Below, piece by piece: positions 42,755 through 53,550 of a stretch of 64,000 nucleotides of DNA (positions are counted from its first letter, which is position 1; each line of letters opens with the position of its first letter). The position numbers were made by a program, and so were the translations under genes. Below the pieces are notes generated by a model, which ran no database searches, was not told the DNA's origin, and worked only from the letters and a program-made list of their open reading frames with translations. Origin of the DNA: Athripsodes cinereus (lineage: Eukaryota; Arthropoda; Insecta; Trichoptera; Leptoceridae); assembly GCA_947579605.1 (NCBI GenBank), contig OX388324.1:20343746-20407745 (forward strand). The letters are read 5' to 3'.

Positions 42755-45700
42755 TATGTACAGTGCGGATGTGAGGTCCCAATAGATCACATTTTTTATT
42801 TAAAATATAATATTTAGACAATATTTACTCATACCAAAGAAATTAGTTTACCTTATTATCATTGTTCATTGTTTTAGCTAGTTGCAATTTTGTTATTTTG
42901 TTGAAATTCTAAATTGTAATATTTTATGTAATTTATTTCTACCAGCATATATATAATATTTTAGTAAGTAGCATTCACATTTTTACCATGAACCATGTAT
43001 CAATGTCTTCTGATGAGGAAATCTACTATTCATTCCCTCCCTCTCCCTCTGTACCCTCTTTTCTCTTAGACATAGAGACATCTTTACTTTCTGACGTTTC
43101 CTCTGATGCAGATATCTCATCTATGGATGATTCCAATTACCTCACCGTGAATACTCTTAAGAAAATTGCACGTGTTCATCCCAAAGACTTCTTTGCTTGT
43201 CATATAAACGCCCAAAGCCTATACTCTCATTACGACTATCTCCAAAGCTCCTTTCTCGACTCTCCAGTCCACGCTTTGCTTGTTAGTGAAACTTGGCTGA
43301 AACCTTCTCTATCCTCTTCTTTAGTTACCCTCCCTGGATACCAACTTATTCGTAACGATAGAGTTGGTAAGGGTGGAGGCGGTGTAGCAATATATCTAAA
43401 GGAGGAGATTAAATACAAAATAATAATCAGTTCTCCTAGCCAATTTCGCCAACATTCTGCAGAATATCTGTTTATTGAGATCGAACAAGCCTGTAAAAAG
43501 TTTCTTTTAGGCGTCCTCTACTCTCCCAATTGTTCCACTAATTACTTCGTAGATCTCGAAAGTCAATTAGAGTTATTAGCTCCTCAATATAGCGATCTTA
43601 TCCTTATGGGCGACTTCAATACATGCCTATTGAAAGACGATTATCGTTCAAACAAACTTCGTAACATAGTTACATCTACAAATCTCCAAATTCTCCCACT
43701 ATCTGCAACTCACCATCAGCAAGACTCTAATTCACTTATTGATCTCATCATCACAACTTCCAATAACTCTGTATCTTCTCATGGCCAAATGAGCGCCTGT
43801 GGATTTTCCCGCCATGATCTCGTGTACATTACATACAAAACACGCTACCCTAGACAAAAAGCACGTGAAATTGTCTATCGAAATCTAAAAAACATTAATT
43901 TAGAACTTCTACAAGCTGACGCTGGTTCTAATTATTGGTCTTCTATATACCTTCACGACAACATTGATGACATGATCTCAACTTTCAATGAGCTGGTTTC
44001 AAAACTTTTAGACAGTCACGCGCCATTAAAGAGAGCTCGAGTAAAACACCCCCCATCCGGTTGGTTGACCGATGACATCAGAAAAAACATGAAAGCACGG
44101 GACAGGAGATATTCCAAGTGGAAAGCTAGCAGAACGGAATCCAATTGGGAATCCTATAGAATTCATAGGAATCGATGTAATCAGCTCTGTAGAAACGCCA
44201 AGAAGGCGTACTTCAAAAATTCTCTTACAAATACATCTCCTAATAAATTTTGGTCTTTTCTACGTACCCAGGGTCTATCAAATGGTAAAAACATTGTTTC
44301 TAATCACCCGGTAGAAGATGATGCATTAAACATTTTCTTTTCCACTACTCCTGTCATATTGGACTCTAAGCAGAAAACTAAAGCTCTCCAGCAAATCCAC
44401 AGTTTGCCTCGAAAATCTCATCCTGAGTTCAAATTTACGCCGTTCACAAAAGAGAATGTTAGGAAAGTAATTCTCAGTATTAAGTCAAAATCCTCAGGGA
44501 GCGATGGTATTACCATAAAATTCATTCATATGATCCTCTTTCAGATTGAAGATGTTTTGACACATATTTTTAACTTTTCTGTTTCTACAGCAACAGTTCC
44601 AGCTAGGTGGAAAGAAGCATTCATAATACCGTTACCCAAGGTGGCATCACCCTGCGTACCCAAAGATTTTCGACCAATATCAATATTACCTTGTCTCTCT
44701 AAAGTACTTGAACGCCTGATCTTTGAACAAGTTTATTCCTTTCTTAACCAACATAGCTTACTTAATCCATTTCAATCAGGTTTCCGCACTCGCCATAGTA
44801 CAACATCCGCTCTAACAAAAATTACCGACGATATTCGACTGGCCAAGGAAAATGGTAATCTCACCCTTCTTGTCTTATTAGATTTTAGTAATGCCTTTAA
44901 TTCAGTTGATCATGATATTCTAATAGGATTTCTTGAAAGACTTAATTTTGGCCGCTCTTGTCTAACTTAGTTCAGATCATATCTCTCAAACCGCCAACAA
45001 TGTGTCAAAATGTCTGATAAATTATCTGACTGGGTAAATGTGCAGACTGGAGTTCCACAAGGCGGTGTACTTTCACCTTTACTGTTTTCTCTTTTTATCG
45101 ATACCATATCAGCAAATCTTAATTCCAAATATCATATGTATGCTGACGACCTCCAATTGTATACTCATTTTCCTTTAAGTAACCCCACTTCTGGCTTCGA
45201 CATAATGAATCTCGACCTCGAAGCTATTTCGAATTGGTCCACTTCTCATGGCCTTCTACTCAATGCCTCTAAAACCCAAGCCATCGTCATCGGGAGTAAT
45301 CGCAAAACAGTGAAATTTTCAATGGACTCCCCTCCACATCTTACCCTTTGTAACTCTAACATCCCTCTTTCGAAAACGGTCAAAAACCTAGGTGTCATAT
45401 TTGATCAAAATCTTTCTTGGATAGATCATATCAAGGAGGTAAGTCGCAAAACCTTTTTCAGACTACACTCCTTCAAACGATTACAATTCTTCCTTCCAGT
45501 TGACACTAAACGAATGATGGCTTTGTCCTTTCTACTACCAATCCTGTTCTATGCAGACTGCACCTTTCTAGATACCACTGAAGAACTCAGTGCGAAGTTG
45601 GATCGGCTGCAGAATGCTTGCATTCGCTTTATCTTTGGTCTAAGAAAATATGACCACATCTCTCAATTCCGTACTGAACTCAAATGGCCATCATACAAGG

Positions 45701-46250
45701 AATCCCGTAATTTACATATACTTTGCTTTCTTTATAACATCCTTAAGCACGAAGCTCCTCAATACCTCTTCGAACGGTTTGTTCCCCTTTCATCCCATGG
45801 TCTATCGTTAAGGTCACAAAACAATCGTCGTTTAGAATTCCCACCTCATAGTACATCTTTTTATTCATCTTCTTTTACCGTACATGCTACCAGAATCTGG
45901 AACAACCTCCCCAATGATATTCGGTCCTCTTCAACTATAGGCTCATTCAAACATAAAGTAAAATCCCTCATAAACAACCCACCATCTCATCAATAGTAGA
46001 TAGTTCTCACTTAGATACATATAATATAGGTTTATGGTTGTGAATGCTTACATTTTTATCTTTTATTTTTTTTTATATTTATATAGCTATTCTTGTTTCA
46101 TATTATATATTTCATTTTCTGTTTATCTTTTGATCTAAACTCACTTTATACTAAAACAGTTCTCAAACATTGTCTCAAGGCAATATGTACGCCTTTTGTA
46201 AAATATTTGTATATTTGACAATAAAGTGTTTATTATTATTATTATTATTA
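42755..46250 (+). mobile_element. CR1-group LINE, almost intact
   Basis: About 3.5 kb: a short 5' leader with 'gtacagtgcggatgtgaggt', one long endonuclease-RT ORF broken by a single stop, a 3' UTR and a terminal TTA microsatellite (46229-46250) after 'gacaataaagtg'. The 5' boundary is a guess, because no target-site duplication was found, which is usual for CR1-group elements. No RNase H domain is present. The same lineage as the truncated copy at 29.4 kb. Confidence 0.75.
42988..45996 (+). pseudogene. Endonuclease-reverse transcriptase ORF with one in-frame stop
   Basis: 1002 codons apart from a TAG at codon 661 (44968-44970). The frame does not shift across it. Endonuclease motifs: HINAQSL, SETWLKP, GGGGVAIYL, LMGDFN, SLIDLIITT and SRHDLVYI. 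RT motifs: SSGSDGIT, KDFRPISILPCLSKVLERLI, QSGFRTRHSTTSALTK, LLDFSNAFNSVDHDIL (catalytic D632), TGVPQGGVLSPLLFSL and YADD at 718-721. The C-terminal domain includes LDRLQNACIRFIFGL and ARIWNNLPND. The stop lies just before FRSYLSNRQ. Related RTs commonly have Trp there, so a TGG-to-TAG change is the simplest explanation. Without read-through only an inactive two-thirds protein would be made. Confidence 0.88.
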
Positions 46251-46429
46251 TGCATTTTAAGAACTTTTCTGCTTACTGCAAGAAACTTACAAATAAGGAA
46301 ATTGAAGTACTATAAGTTGTTGCAGGCAGGTACAAAGGAGAGTGATCAACGAGACGCGGTTAACCCGGAAGAACGTCAATATCTATAAATTTAAGTACCT
46401 ACTGTTATCAAAACTTTTCTACTAGGTAC

Positions 46430-46665
46430 TACTATACCATCACGGCACACCCCACAAGTGGGGTAGCCAGTAGACCGGCTGGATATAATTAACATGCAAG
46501 TTGTCCTATCCATGCCAATATACAATCAAGACATGCAGGATGAGTGACAAACCTCATCACTGAACTTAAGATGTAAAATGACTTAATTTTTTTGAACACC
46601 TGCCTTTTACATGACATTCGAAAACTTACGGAAATGATTGGGAGAATTCTTTACTTTTTCTAAGA
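46430..46665 (-). repeat. Family C retroposon, near full length
   Basis: 'accatcacggcacaccccac', 'gtagccagtagaccggctgg', 'aggatgagtgacaaacctca' and 'cacctgccttttacatgaca' in order, reverse orientation, with 'ctactatac' at the tail end. Confidence 0.7.
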
Positions 46666-47525
46666 GTTCATATTTTAGTTTAGAAGAGAGCGACGGCTAA
46701 TTTTCTTATAGCCTATGTGCTCATTGACAGAAAGCTTATTTGTATTAACCAATAAAACATTATCAGGCGAGGTAATTATGTTTAGATAATGTAATAAAAC
46801 CACAGAATTCCATACAAAACCTAGAACCCTGACTCGTTTACAAAAGTGAGGCAAAAATCTATGAATTTTTGACAGAACGGTTGGCGAAAGCGTGTGGCGT
46901 TTCCTATATTTTATGGACTCTTTCTCGCATTTTTTATAAAGATATATCATTTTTACATTTATATAAACGTAATTGGACATTTTTTGAAGTTCATGTTGAC
47001 ATTTAGCGATTTACCACACTTCTTTTCGCCAAACATTCTCTCAAAAGTGCCGAAAAATGGTGCCTCACTTTATTACAATGAAAATACATACGAGTACTCA
47101 ATCTAGGTATTACATATATATAAAAATCTATGAATAAAACCAATAGGTGTGCCTCATATAATTATAGAGATGTTTATAAAAATTTTATGAACACCTACAG
47201 TAAAAGTACAAACGTATTATGCTACGGCCGATGCACGTAGGACGATTTGTAGAACTAAAGCGTAGCACTTGAAAGGTCATTCATTGTTTTTTAATAAATT
47301 AAAGTTTAAATTTCATTAAAGCAGTTAATTAAACATTACAGTAAAATAATTTATGCATCAGGAACCATCTGTTTAAATTCATATTAATTAAGTAACATTG
47401 TAAAACTTTGTTTTTGATTAATTACAAATGTTTTTGCATGCTTCGTTTACAACGGATATACATGCTTAGTATTTTGAACTTGACTGTAAAAATAACAAAA
47501 AAATAACATAATTTACCTTGGACTT
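46666..47525. other. Non-coding stretch
   Basis: A+T-rich. A 101-codon minus-strand frame (46675-46980) has no motif. No gene is called. Confidence 0.45.
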
Positions 47526-47529
47526 TTAT

Positions 47530-47640
47530 TATCTATACCATCATGTTTTAACAACAGTGAGGTAGCCAGTAGACCAACTACATATACCTAATAAACAATA
47601 AACATGCAAGTTGTCCTTTTCATGTTCAAGTCTCGTTTGC
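47530..47640 (-). repeat. Family C retroposon, 3' fragment
   Basis: 'ataccatcatgttttaacaa', 'gaggtagccagtagaccaac' and 'catgcaagttgtcctttt' match the 3' part. A family G copy follows. Confidence 0.55.
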
Positions 47641-47689
47641 GTACATCGGTGTTGGCACTGAAATTGCAGAGTGTTCTAACCATTAAGTT

Positions 47690-47930
47690 GTGATAAAGAT
47701 ATATCTAAACCAATCAGATATCTCAATTGGTGAACTATGTTACATACAATGTATGTAACATTGTGCAAAATCTAATAAGAAGAAATAAGAAAGGAGTCCC
47801 AATGCTTACAAATTGGCTTATGACTCACTTACTTAAGTGATCACTTTCGGTTCACTTATGTTAGTATAATACTTTATCGGCTACTAGTTCAATCAGTCAG
47901 TTACAAATGTTAAGATTTTTTATTGTTTAA
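47690..47930 (+). repeat. Family G interspersed repeat, copy 4
   Basis: 'aaaccaatcagatatctcaa', 'aacattgtgcaaaatctaat', 'cccaatgcttacaaattggc' and 'aagtgatcactttcggttca'. The middle blocks are closest to copy 2. A further small fragment ('gattggagaaccatgtttac') is at 51568. Confidence 0.6.
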
Positions 47931-47972
47931 CCGGAGAATGCTACAAAGTGTCAACATGGTTTTCTTATCCAG

Positions 47973-48154
47973 CGGGGCTTCTCTTGACACCATCTAAATA
48001 CGATATCTTGTTCAAACGACGCGTGAAGGGAATATAGTCAAAAACGATTTTGATTGAGAAATTGGTATGCACGTATTTTTGTCTAACAAGTTACTTAGCG
48101 CATCGTAGTATTAAAATTTAGATCGTATTTAGATTGTGTCAAGAGTGTCCCTGC
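47973..48154. mobile_element. Foldback element E, copy 3 (most diverged)
   Basis: Left end 'cggggcttctcttgacac' and right end 'gtgtcaagagtgtccctgc' are inverse matches, with 'atctaaatacgat' and 'gatcgtatttagat' further in. The inner arms have largely decayed. A CAG flanks both ends. Confidence 0.6.
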
Positions 48155-48444
48155 AGATATCTGATTAATTGTGTGTCATCTGCGCATTGCCCCAAAATTA
48201 TGGTATAATAATGAAAAAAATAGATAATATTCTTAAACTCCTTATTCCATATTACTTTTATTCCATTAATATCGCTATCTCACTATCCATTTCTATTGAA
48301 CAAGCTTCCCAAATATGGAATTAAATTCGTCCACTTGTTTTAACAATTCGTTATCAAAATTCACCTGACAAACTGTCTTCTCTTTCCTTTTTCAAAGCTG
48401 TATTTTTTTGTGTTCATTCTACTAATCCCATACCTACACCTACT

Positions 48445-48622
48445 ACTATCTCATCACGGCATATCCCACAGGTGGAGTAGCCAGCAGACAAGTTGCACAT
48501 AGTAAACGTACAAGATGTCCCCTACATAAGACGTTCAGGAAGGGAAGCAAGCCACGTCGCTGAATTAAAGGTGTAAAATGTCTTTATTATTTCGAACACC
48601 TGCATTTTACAGGGCACTTATG
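48445..48622 (-). repeat. Family C retroposon interrupted by a TIR element
   Basis: Runs in reverse from 'ctcatcacggcatatcccac' through 'gacgttcaggaagggaagca' to 'acctgcattttacagggcac'. The head continues only after the TIR element, at 49062-49110 ('ggaaaagagtggggact', 'cctggtgctccaaggg'). The two parts are one split copy. Confidence 0.7.
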
Positions 48623-49061
48623 CAGTGAGAAAAATACTAACGAAATTTCACAATGAATCATTGGTAAGTACTTTCAGATTAGGACTAGAGATAGTACAAA
48701 CAATTCATTAGTATGTATACTATACTATACCATCACGGCATATCCCACAAGTGGGGTAGCCAGCAGATCAGCTGCATGTAAGAAACATGCAAACTGTCCT
48801 CTTCTTGCCAATATAAAATCAAGACATTCAGGATGGGTGGCAAACCTCATCGCTGAATTTAAGATGTAAAATGTCTTATTTTTTTCGAGCACCTGCCTTT
48901 TACAGGGCACTCGAAAACTTACGCAGAAGAGTGGGAGACCAATTCTTTACCGGGTGCTCCACGGGATTTTTTTTCATTAGTATGAATCTATAATATTAAC
49001 TTTTCGCAAACAAATCGTTGGTAAATTTAACCAACGAATTTCGTTAGTATTTTTCTCAGTG
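48623..49061. mobile_element. TIR element inserted in a family C copy
   Basis: Terminal inverted repeats of 25 bp (48623-48647 and 49037-49061) with one mismatch share 'tgagaaaaatactaacgaaa'. Removing the younger C copy nested inside leaves about 170 bp, so this is a MITE-sized, non-autonomous element. A small hairpin 'cgttggtaaatttaaccaacg'-like segment adjoins the right end. The target-site duplication could not be settled. Confidence 0.7.
48716..48972 (-). mobile_element. Family C retroposon, full-length reference copy with 12-bp TSD
   Basis: 'ttcattagtatg' occurs at 48704-48715 and 48973-48984, directly flanking the 257-bp insert. On the minus strand it begins with an A-run and 'cccgtggagcacccggtaaa', passes 'gttttcgagtgccctgtaaa', 'gaggtttgccacccatcctg' and 'ggtctgctggctacccc', and ends 'gccgtgatggtatagtatag'. 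There is no ORF and no poly(A) at the 3' end. The tail is a TATAG repeat. The duplication shows it moves by target-primed reverse transcription. A weak 'ggtgctcga' could be a degenerate B box. Confidence 0.85.
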
Positions 49062-49110
49062 TGGAAAAGAGTGGGGACTAATTCTTTGCCTGGTGCTCCA
49101 AGGGAAAAAT
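49062..49110 (-). repeat. Head end of the split family C copy
   Basis: 'ggaaaagagtggggactaat' and 'tctttgcctggtgctccaag' continue the copy at 48445-48622 across the TIR element. Confidence 0.6.
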
Positions 49111-49480
49111 CGATGCCTCCAGCCTCAATGAATTATTTGCACAGTTTTTCATATAGGTATATAATAAGTGTATACACCTAATCTCAATATTAGCACAACA
49201 AAGGGTTAACCATCCATCACCATTATCATAATATATAATAATATTTTGTCAGTTATGATACTAATAAAAACAAGTATGAAGTATATAAATAATATGTAAA
49301 ATATTATCAAATATGAAATATTTTCATAAAATGAGCTATGGACTTCCAGAGACCACCTGCTTCTAGTACAAAACAACATCAGGTAGCTATAAAGCCTTAA
49401 GGATAAAAGGATACTTAGGATTATCCTCGTCCAAAAATGTATTTTATAAATTAACCTCTCTATCCCTAATATTTGAATCA
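49111..49480. other. Non-coding stretch
   Basis: A+T-rich. A 97-codon hydrophobic minus-strand frame (49206-49499) has no family signature and low-complexity composition. It is not called as a gene. Confidence 0.45.
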
Positions 49481-49625
49481 GTAATTTGAGAAACAACATG
49501 TCAGGTTTTTAGCGAAAATGATTTTTTTTTTATTCGAGTCCTTTTTCTTGAAACGCACGTTATTTCATTTAGAAACCACGTAATTTTTACCCATTTGATA
49601 CAAATTGAGCTGATTAGCTTGGCCA

Positions 49626-50086
49626 TTGAAGAAAGATCCACCACACACCCGGATACCTCAGGAGTCTTTAACTCCTACTTATCCGCACATTCAAACCAAA
49701 ATTGTCCTCACGGGCGGGCCATTAGGGAGGCCTGAAGGGCCGGCCGGCCAAAACCGCCGTCGTGGGAATCTTTTATATTACTTCTCTCTTCAATGTCCCT
49801 TCTGGGTGGTAAAAATGTTTATTGAGTTATTATACAATATATACAAGTAAAAAAAGAAAGAAAAATAAACAAAATGATACAAAACGTGAAGCAAAACAAA
49901 TAAAACATGGTAATAAAATATATACACAAATTGGTAAGAACAGAAGGCCGAGGTGAGGTGTCCAGAGACGTGCTGTTAGGCGTTTAAAGGGCGCGAGCCC
50001 GAGAGTCGCCAGCGCCAGCATGGTGTGGAAACATTAAACCCTCCCAAAAGGGACATCCCTACCAAACCTACTCTCCACCAAGGGAG
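49626..50086. mobile_element. 461-bp retroposed insert with 14-bp TSD
   Basis: 'gattagcttggcca' occurs at 49612-49625 and 50087-50100 exactly around the insert. The insert is G+C-richer at both ends ('aagggccggccggccaaaac' and 'cgccagcgccagcatggtg') with an A+T-rich middle containing AATAAA on the minus strand. There is no poly(A) at either junction. A 14-bp duplication without an A-tail is reminiscent of R1-group LINE 3' ends, but no coding homology was recognised. Confidence 0.7.
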
Positions 50087-50288
50087 GATTAGCTTGGCCA
50101 GTCAAAAGAAAAACAACACAAGTCACGTGATTTGTGTTGTAACTACACACATTTTTTTATTGTCGATTCACAGCTGACACTTAACGCCAACCACTAACGT
50201 GGGTGAAAATTATGAAAAATAGTGATTTTTAGTTGTTTAATAATTAATCTGGAATGAAAATGTTGATTTTTATTCCCTGAAATGGTGT

Positions 50289-50503
50289 TCATTTGAGAAA
50301 CAACATAAGTCAAAGGTTTTAAATTAAAAAAATAATACACAAATAAAATATTTTGACGTAAAATAAAGGTTTATAATAAAAGAATACACTGTAAGTAACA
50401 TTTTGATTTGAGTAAGATATCAACATTTCATTAAACATTTTATACAGTTTTTTGTGATTTCTGAAAAGTTTGTATTGACTGACTTATGTTGTTTCTCAAA
50501 TGA
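50289..50503. mobile_element. MITE-like element with perfect 24-bp TIRs
   Basis: 50289-50312 and 50480-50503 are exact inverse repeats starting 'tcatttgagaaacaacataa'. The 167-bp interior is A+T-rich without an ORF. A related end ('ttgagaaacaacatgtca') appears at 49488, so a larger composite structure cannot be excluded. Confidence 0.7.
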
Positions 50504-50799
50504 CCGATTCATTTTTACTATCACTGCATTTACTTGTAGGTAATATAAAACCTGCATTTGTCGAGAAATCAGCAGAAAAATGTAAAGTACCTACTGCAGA
50601 TATTTTGAAATCACAAATAGTATTTTATGAGTATTACATGATATTTTCAATGAATTAAACCTCGCATATTTCAATGACTGCATTATTTATTATTGAGAAT
50701 TATGTATTTTTTATTCGTTTGTATAATCCCTACGTTAATTCTACAAATATTTCAATTTGTAATCAAATAAGTACAAATTTAAATACGTAAATCGAAATT

Positions 50800-50862
50800 G
50801 ATAAAACAAATGATTTATTCTACTTGTTCTCGAGAGAGACGTCTTTCAGTTTGAATAGAATG
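50800..50862 (-). mobile_element. Family F element, copy 4 (box and arm only)
   Basis: The minus strand shows 'ctgaaagacgtctctctcg' then 'aagtagaataaatcatttg' and 'ttttatcaatttcgat', matching the box and arm of copies 1, 3 and 5. No ATG follows. Confidence 0.6.
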
Positions 50863-50869
50863 CTTGTAA

Positions 50870-51180
50870 ATATGTAATAAGGGCTTGGACATGTGAAACG
50901 AATGGATGAGGGCAGGATAAGAAAGAGAATAAACCTGAAAGAGAGGGTGTGAGGAAGCTCAGGCGTCCGAGAACCATGTGACTTGAGCACGTGGATCAAA
51001 TTCTAGAGGTCGATCGTGTATTTAGTAAAAGATATCAACGTGCATGTATGAGAAATTGTATAAATGTAAAGGAAGCAAAAGAAGTATCTAAGGATAGATT
51101 TAAATCGCTTTCCGTTCTCCCTACCTACCCCAATTGGAATACGGCGTGAGGGAATAAATAGATAAGTAGATAGATTTAAT
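50870..51180 (+). pseudogene. LINE family B, 3' portion
   Basis: 'gggcttggacatgtgaaacg' (GLGHVKRMDEGR) runs through 'ccatgtgacttgagcacgtg' to 'aaagatatcaacgtgcatg'. It ends with the terminus 'cctaccccaattggaatacg', 'gcgtgagggaataaatagat'. The frame is interrupted by a TGA. It is the longest forward-oriented copy of this family's 3' region. Confidence 0.65.
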
Positions 51181-51199
51181 ATTAATTATTATCTTAACC

Positions 51200-51330
51200 A
51201 ACGTTTTTTTATTTATTTATTTTATTTATTTGACAGTATTCAAAACATAACATGTCACATAAATCCACCTAACTGGGCATGAGCCCATACCAAGGCAGAC
51301 TGAATGAGTTTTTAACATTGTCTCAGCTCA
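51200..51330 (-). repeat. LINE 3' tail (TTTATTTA start)
   Basis: 'tttatttattttatttattt' followed by 'gacagtattcaaaacataac' is the reverse of an AAAT-tailed LINE 3' end. No coding part follows. Confidence 0.4.
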
Positions 51331-52015
51331 TTTTTCCCTTCATTTTGGCTACCTCCCTCACTCCATAAAACAAATGACGCAGCTTATAGTAAAGAAAACC
51401 GTGTTACAAATGATAGTTTATTTAATAACATCCTAATTAGTTTATTTTATTTTCAAAATCATTTCTGCTTGTTTTCAGCTTCTCTGTCTGCACCACAGCG
51501 CAGGTAATTAAGCATGATGAATCAAATTCTCCTTTGTGATTCATAATATACCTTCTTAAGCAGACAGCTTGATTGGAGAACCATGTTTACACAATATGAT
51601 ATTGTGCAAAATCAAAATATTATAAGAGAAATAATACTCTTTTTACGTATCATAATAAACTCCTCACACAAAATTCATTTGAATGTTTTGATACGAAGTT
51701 ATTTATATAATGAAGCTGTACATTTCATAACTTGTAACAAATCATTAAGTATGAAAACACAGGTAGGTAAGTATACCCGTCTACAAAATAATAATATAGA
51801 GTCAAAATATAAAATATAACACCCACTAAGGCTAAAGAGTTATGAGGTATTGCCTAATAGAAGGGTAGGCAGGCATATAGTAACTAACATATTATATTCC
51901 AGTGGCAGGACTAGACTTTTTACAGTGGTCGCGCTTTCATTATCATTATGAAAGGGCGACTACTGTAAAAAGTAATAAATATTTGTATTTTAATAATTAT
52001 CTTCTACAGCTTAAA
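51331..52015. other. Non-coding stretch
   Basis: A+T-rich. It contains a short family G fragment near 51568 and a 15-bp inverted repeat around 'ctttttacagtggtcgcgc' (51918-51978, partner 'gcgactactgtaaaaag'). No gene is present. Confidence 0.5.
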
Positions 52016-52019
52016 AGTT

Positions 52020-52440
52020 GGCGCATCAAGCTATCTGAGAACCAACACAAATTAATGCAAGTGAGACATAGACATTACTAAAGAAGGATGAAAGCGTCAT
52101 AAATGCAGTTGAAATGAGTTCATTGAGGTGTGGTAAAAGTCTAAGAGATCGGGTGCGTAACAGTGCTATACGAGAGGAATATGAAAAAGAAGTTGGTTGA
52201 ATGACTAAAATGAATGTAGGTTTATAATTTAAGATGAGTTGGGTATGTAGAAAGAATGAATAAGAACAGAATGATCAAGAAAATATATTTGGCCAAGATA
52301 AATGAATCTCGAAGATGCAGCCGTCCTAGGATCATATGGCTAGATCATAAAGATATTTCAATTCATAGTTATTTTAGTAAATTAATGAAATATTTTGCAG
52401 AACCAAGAGATTTCTAGAGAGAATTATAAGACTTTGCAGT
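52020..52440 (+). pseudogene. LINE family B, diverged coding remnant
   Basis: 'tgagttcattgaggtgtgg', 'aagagatcgggtgcgtaaca', 'tgaataagaacagaatgatc' and 'cctaggatcatatggctaga' parallel the RDRVKNE, RM-x-EGRM and TWLDH blocks of the 27.5-kb copy in the same order. Many indels are present. Confidence 0.5.
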
Positions 52441-52879
52441 CACGCGTTACTTTTTCGCATGTAAAAAAAAACATACCACTGGTAGAATAATACATATGCT
52501 GTACACTATTACTGGCAACACTACACTGATGTGGCGTAGGTGAATAATATTATAATCTAGAAGAAAAAAAGAAAAAATAAATTTACAAAAAGTGTGATGA
52601 AAAGTAACAAGATAACGAGATGTGATAAGTTATATACTTACACATCGTCACGAAGATGTCAGTAGGTAGGTGTTCTATAATATTTTTATTTTTAAGAAAA
52701 TATTATTATGAATATTTAATCCTCAAAACTGACTTTGGTGATAAACATCACAAACTTGAGTAGAAAAAAAAGTCAGACGAAAATAATATGAGATTGAAAG
52801 TTCATATGAAGTAAAATGAAAGTAAAATACTCAGTTTTTTATTCAATTCAGAAGTATTTAAAAAAAACATCTATCTATC

Positions 52880-53040
52880 TTGACCCTCAAGATGTGTCCC
52901 AAGTGGGATAAGCAGAGAGAACGGAACGCCATAAAGATCCATCCTTACATACTTTTTAAAAAATTTCTAGATTCATACAATTTACGAATAATTTATGATA
53001 CGAACGCAAACCGATCTATTACTCGAAACTTTGATCCATG
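52880..53040 (-). repeat. LINE family B, 3'-terminal fragment
   Basis: 'ccaagtgggataagcagaga', 'gaacggaacgccataaagat' and 'catacaatttacgaataat' are the reverse of the family's 3' end. Confidence 0.6.
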
Positions 53041-53319
53041 TTTTCTCACACCCCCTCTTTCGGACAACAAAATGTCCAATCCCATTTTTAGATTGATATA
53101 TCTTCATTTGATAGAAATATTTTTTTACTTTCGGGCTGAGGAGTCGTTTTACTGCGGGTTGTTTGAAGCTCAAGATCTCAAGACGTCGGTTGCCTAGTCC
53201 TGAAGATTTTTTTCTATGTACCTACCTACCTACTTTTAACAAACCTTGTGAAAGCCAACGATCGTCCAATATTAATACTAGTTTGTAATAGACCTGGAAT
53301 ATTTCAACGAATATCTTTG

Positions 53320-53550
53320 ATCCTTGGAGCATCCGACAAAAAATTGATCTTTCACACCCGTACGTTTTCGAGTGTCCTTTAAAAGTCAGGTTTTCGAAAA
53401 AATAAAGGCATTTTATGCTTAAATTCACCCCTAAATGTCTTAATTTTTTTTTTGAGATGGAGAAAACAGTTTTCATGTTAATAATATACATTCAGCTGGT
53501 CTGCTGGCTACCCAACATGTGGAATTTGCCGTGATGATATAGTACCAAGT
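53320..53550 (+). repeat. Family C retroposon, near full length
   Basis: 'ccttggagcatccgacaaaa', 'cgttttcgagtgtcctttaa', 'cagctggtctgctggctacc' and 'gtggaatttgccgtgatgat' in forward order, with a decayed tail 'atatagtaccaagtag'. Confidence 0.7.

Noticed and set aside
46675..46980. 101-codon minus-strand frame as a small protein gene
   Set aside because: No motif, no conservation evidence and no splice or start context that distinguishes it from chance.
48725..48910. 61-codon frame and similar frames in other C copies (for example 3455-3652)
   Set aside because: They fall inside family C repeats and are not conserved in frame between copies.
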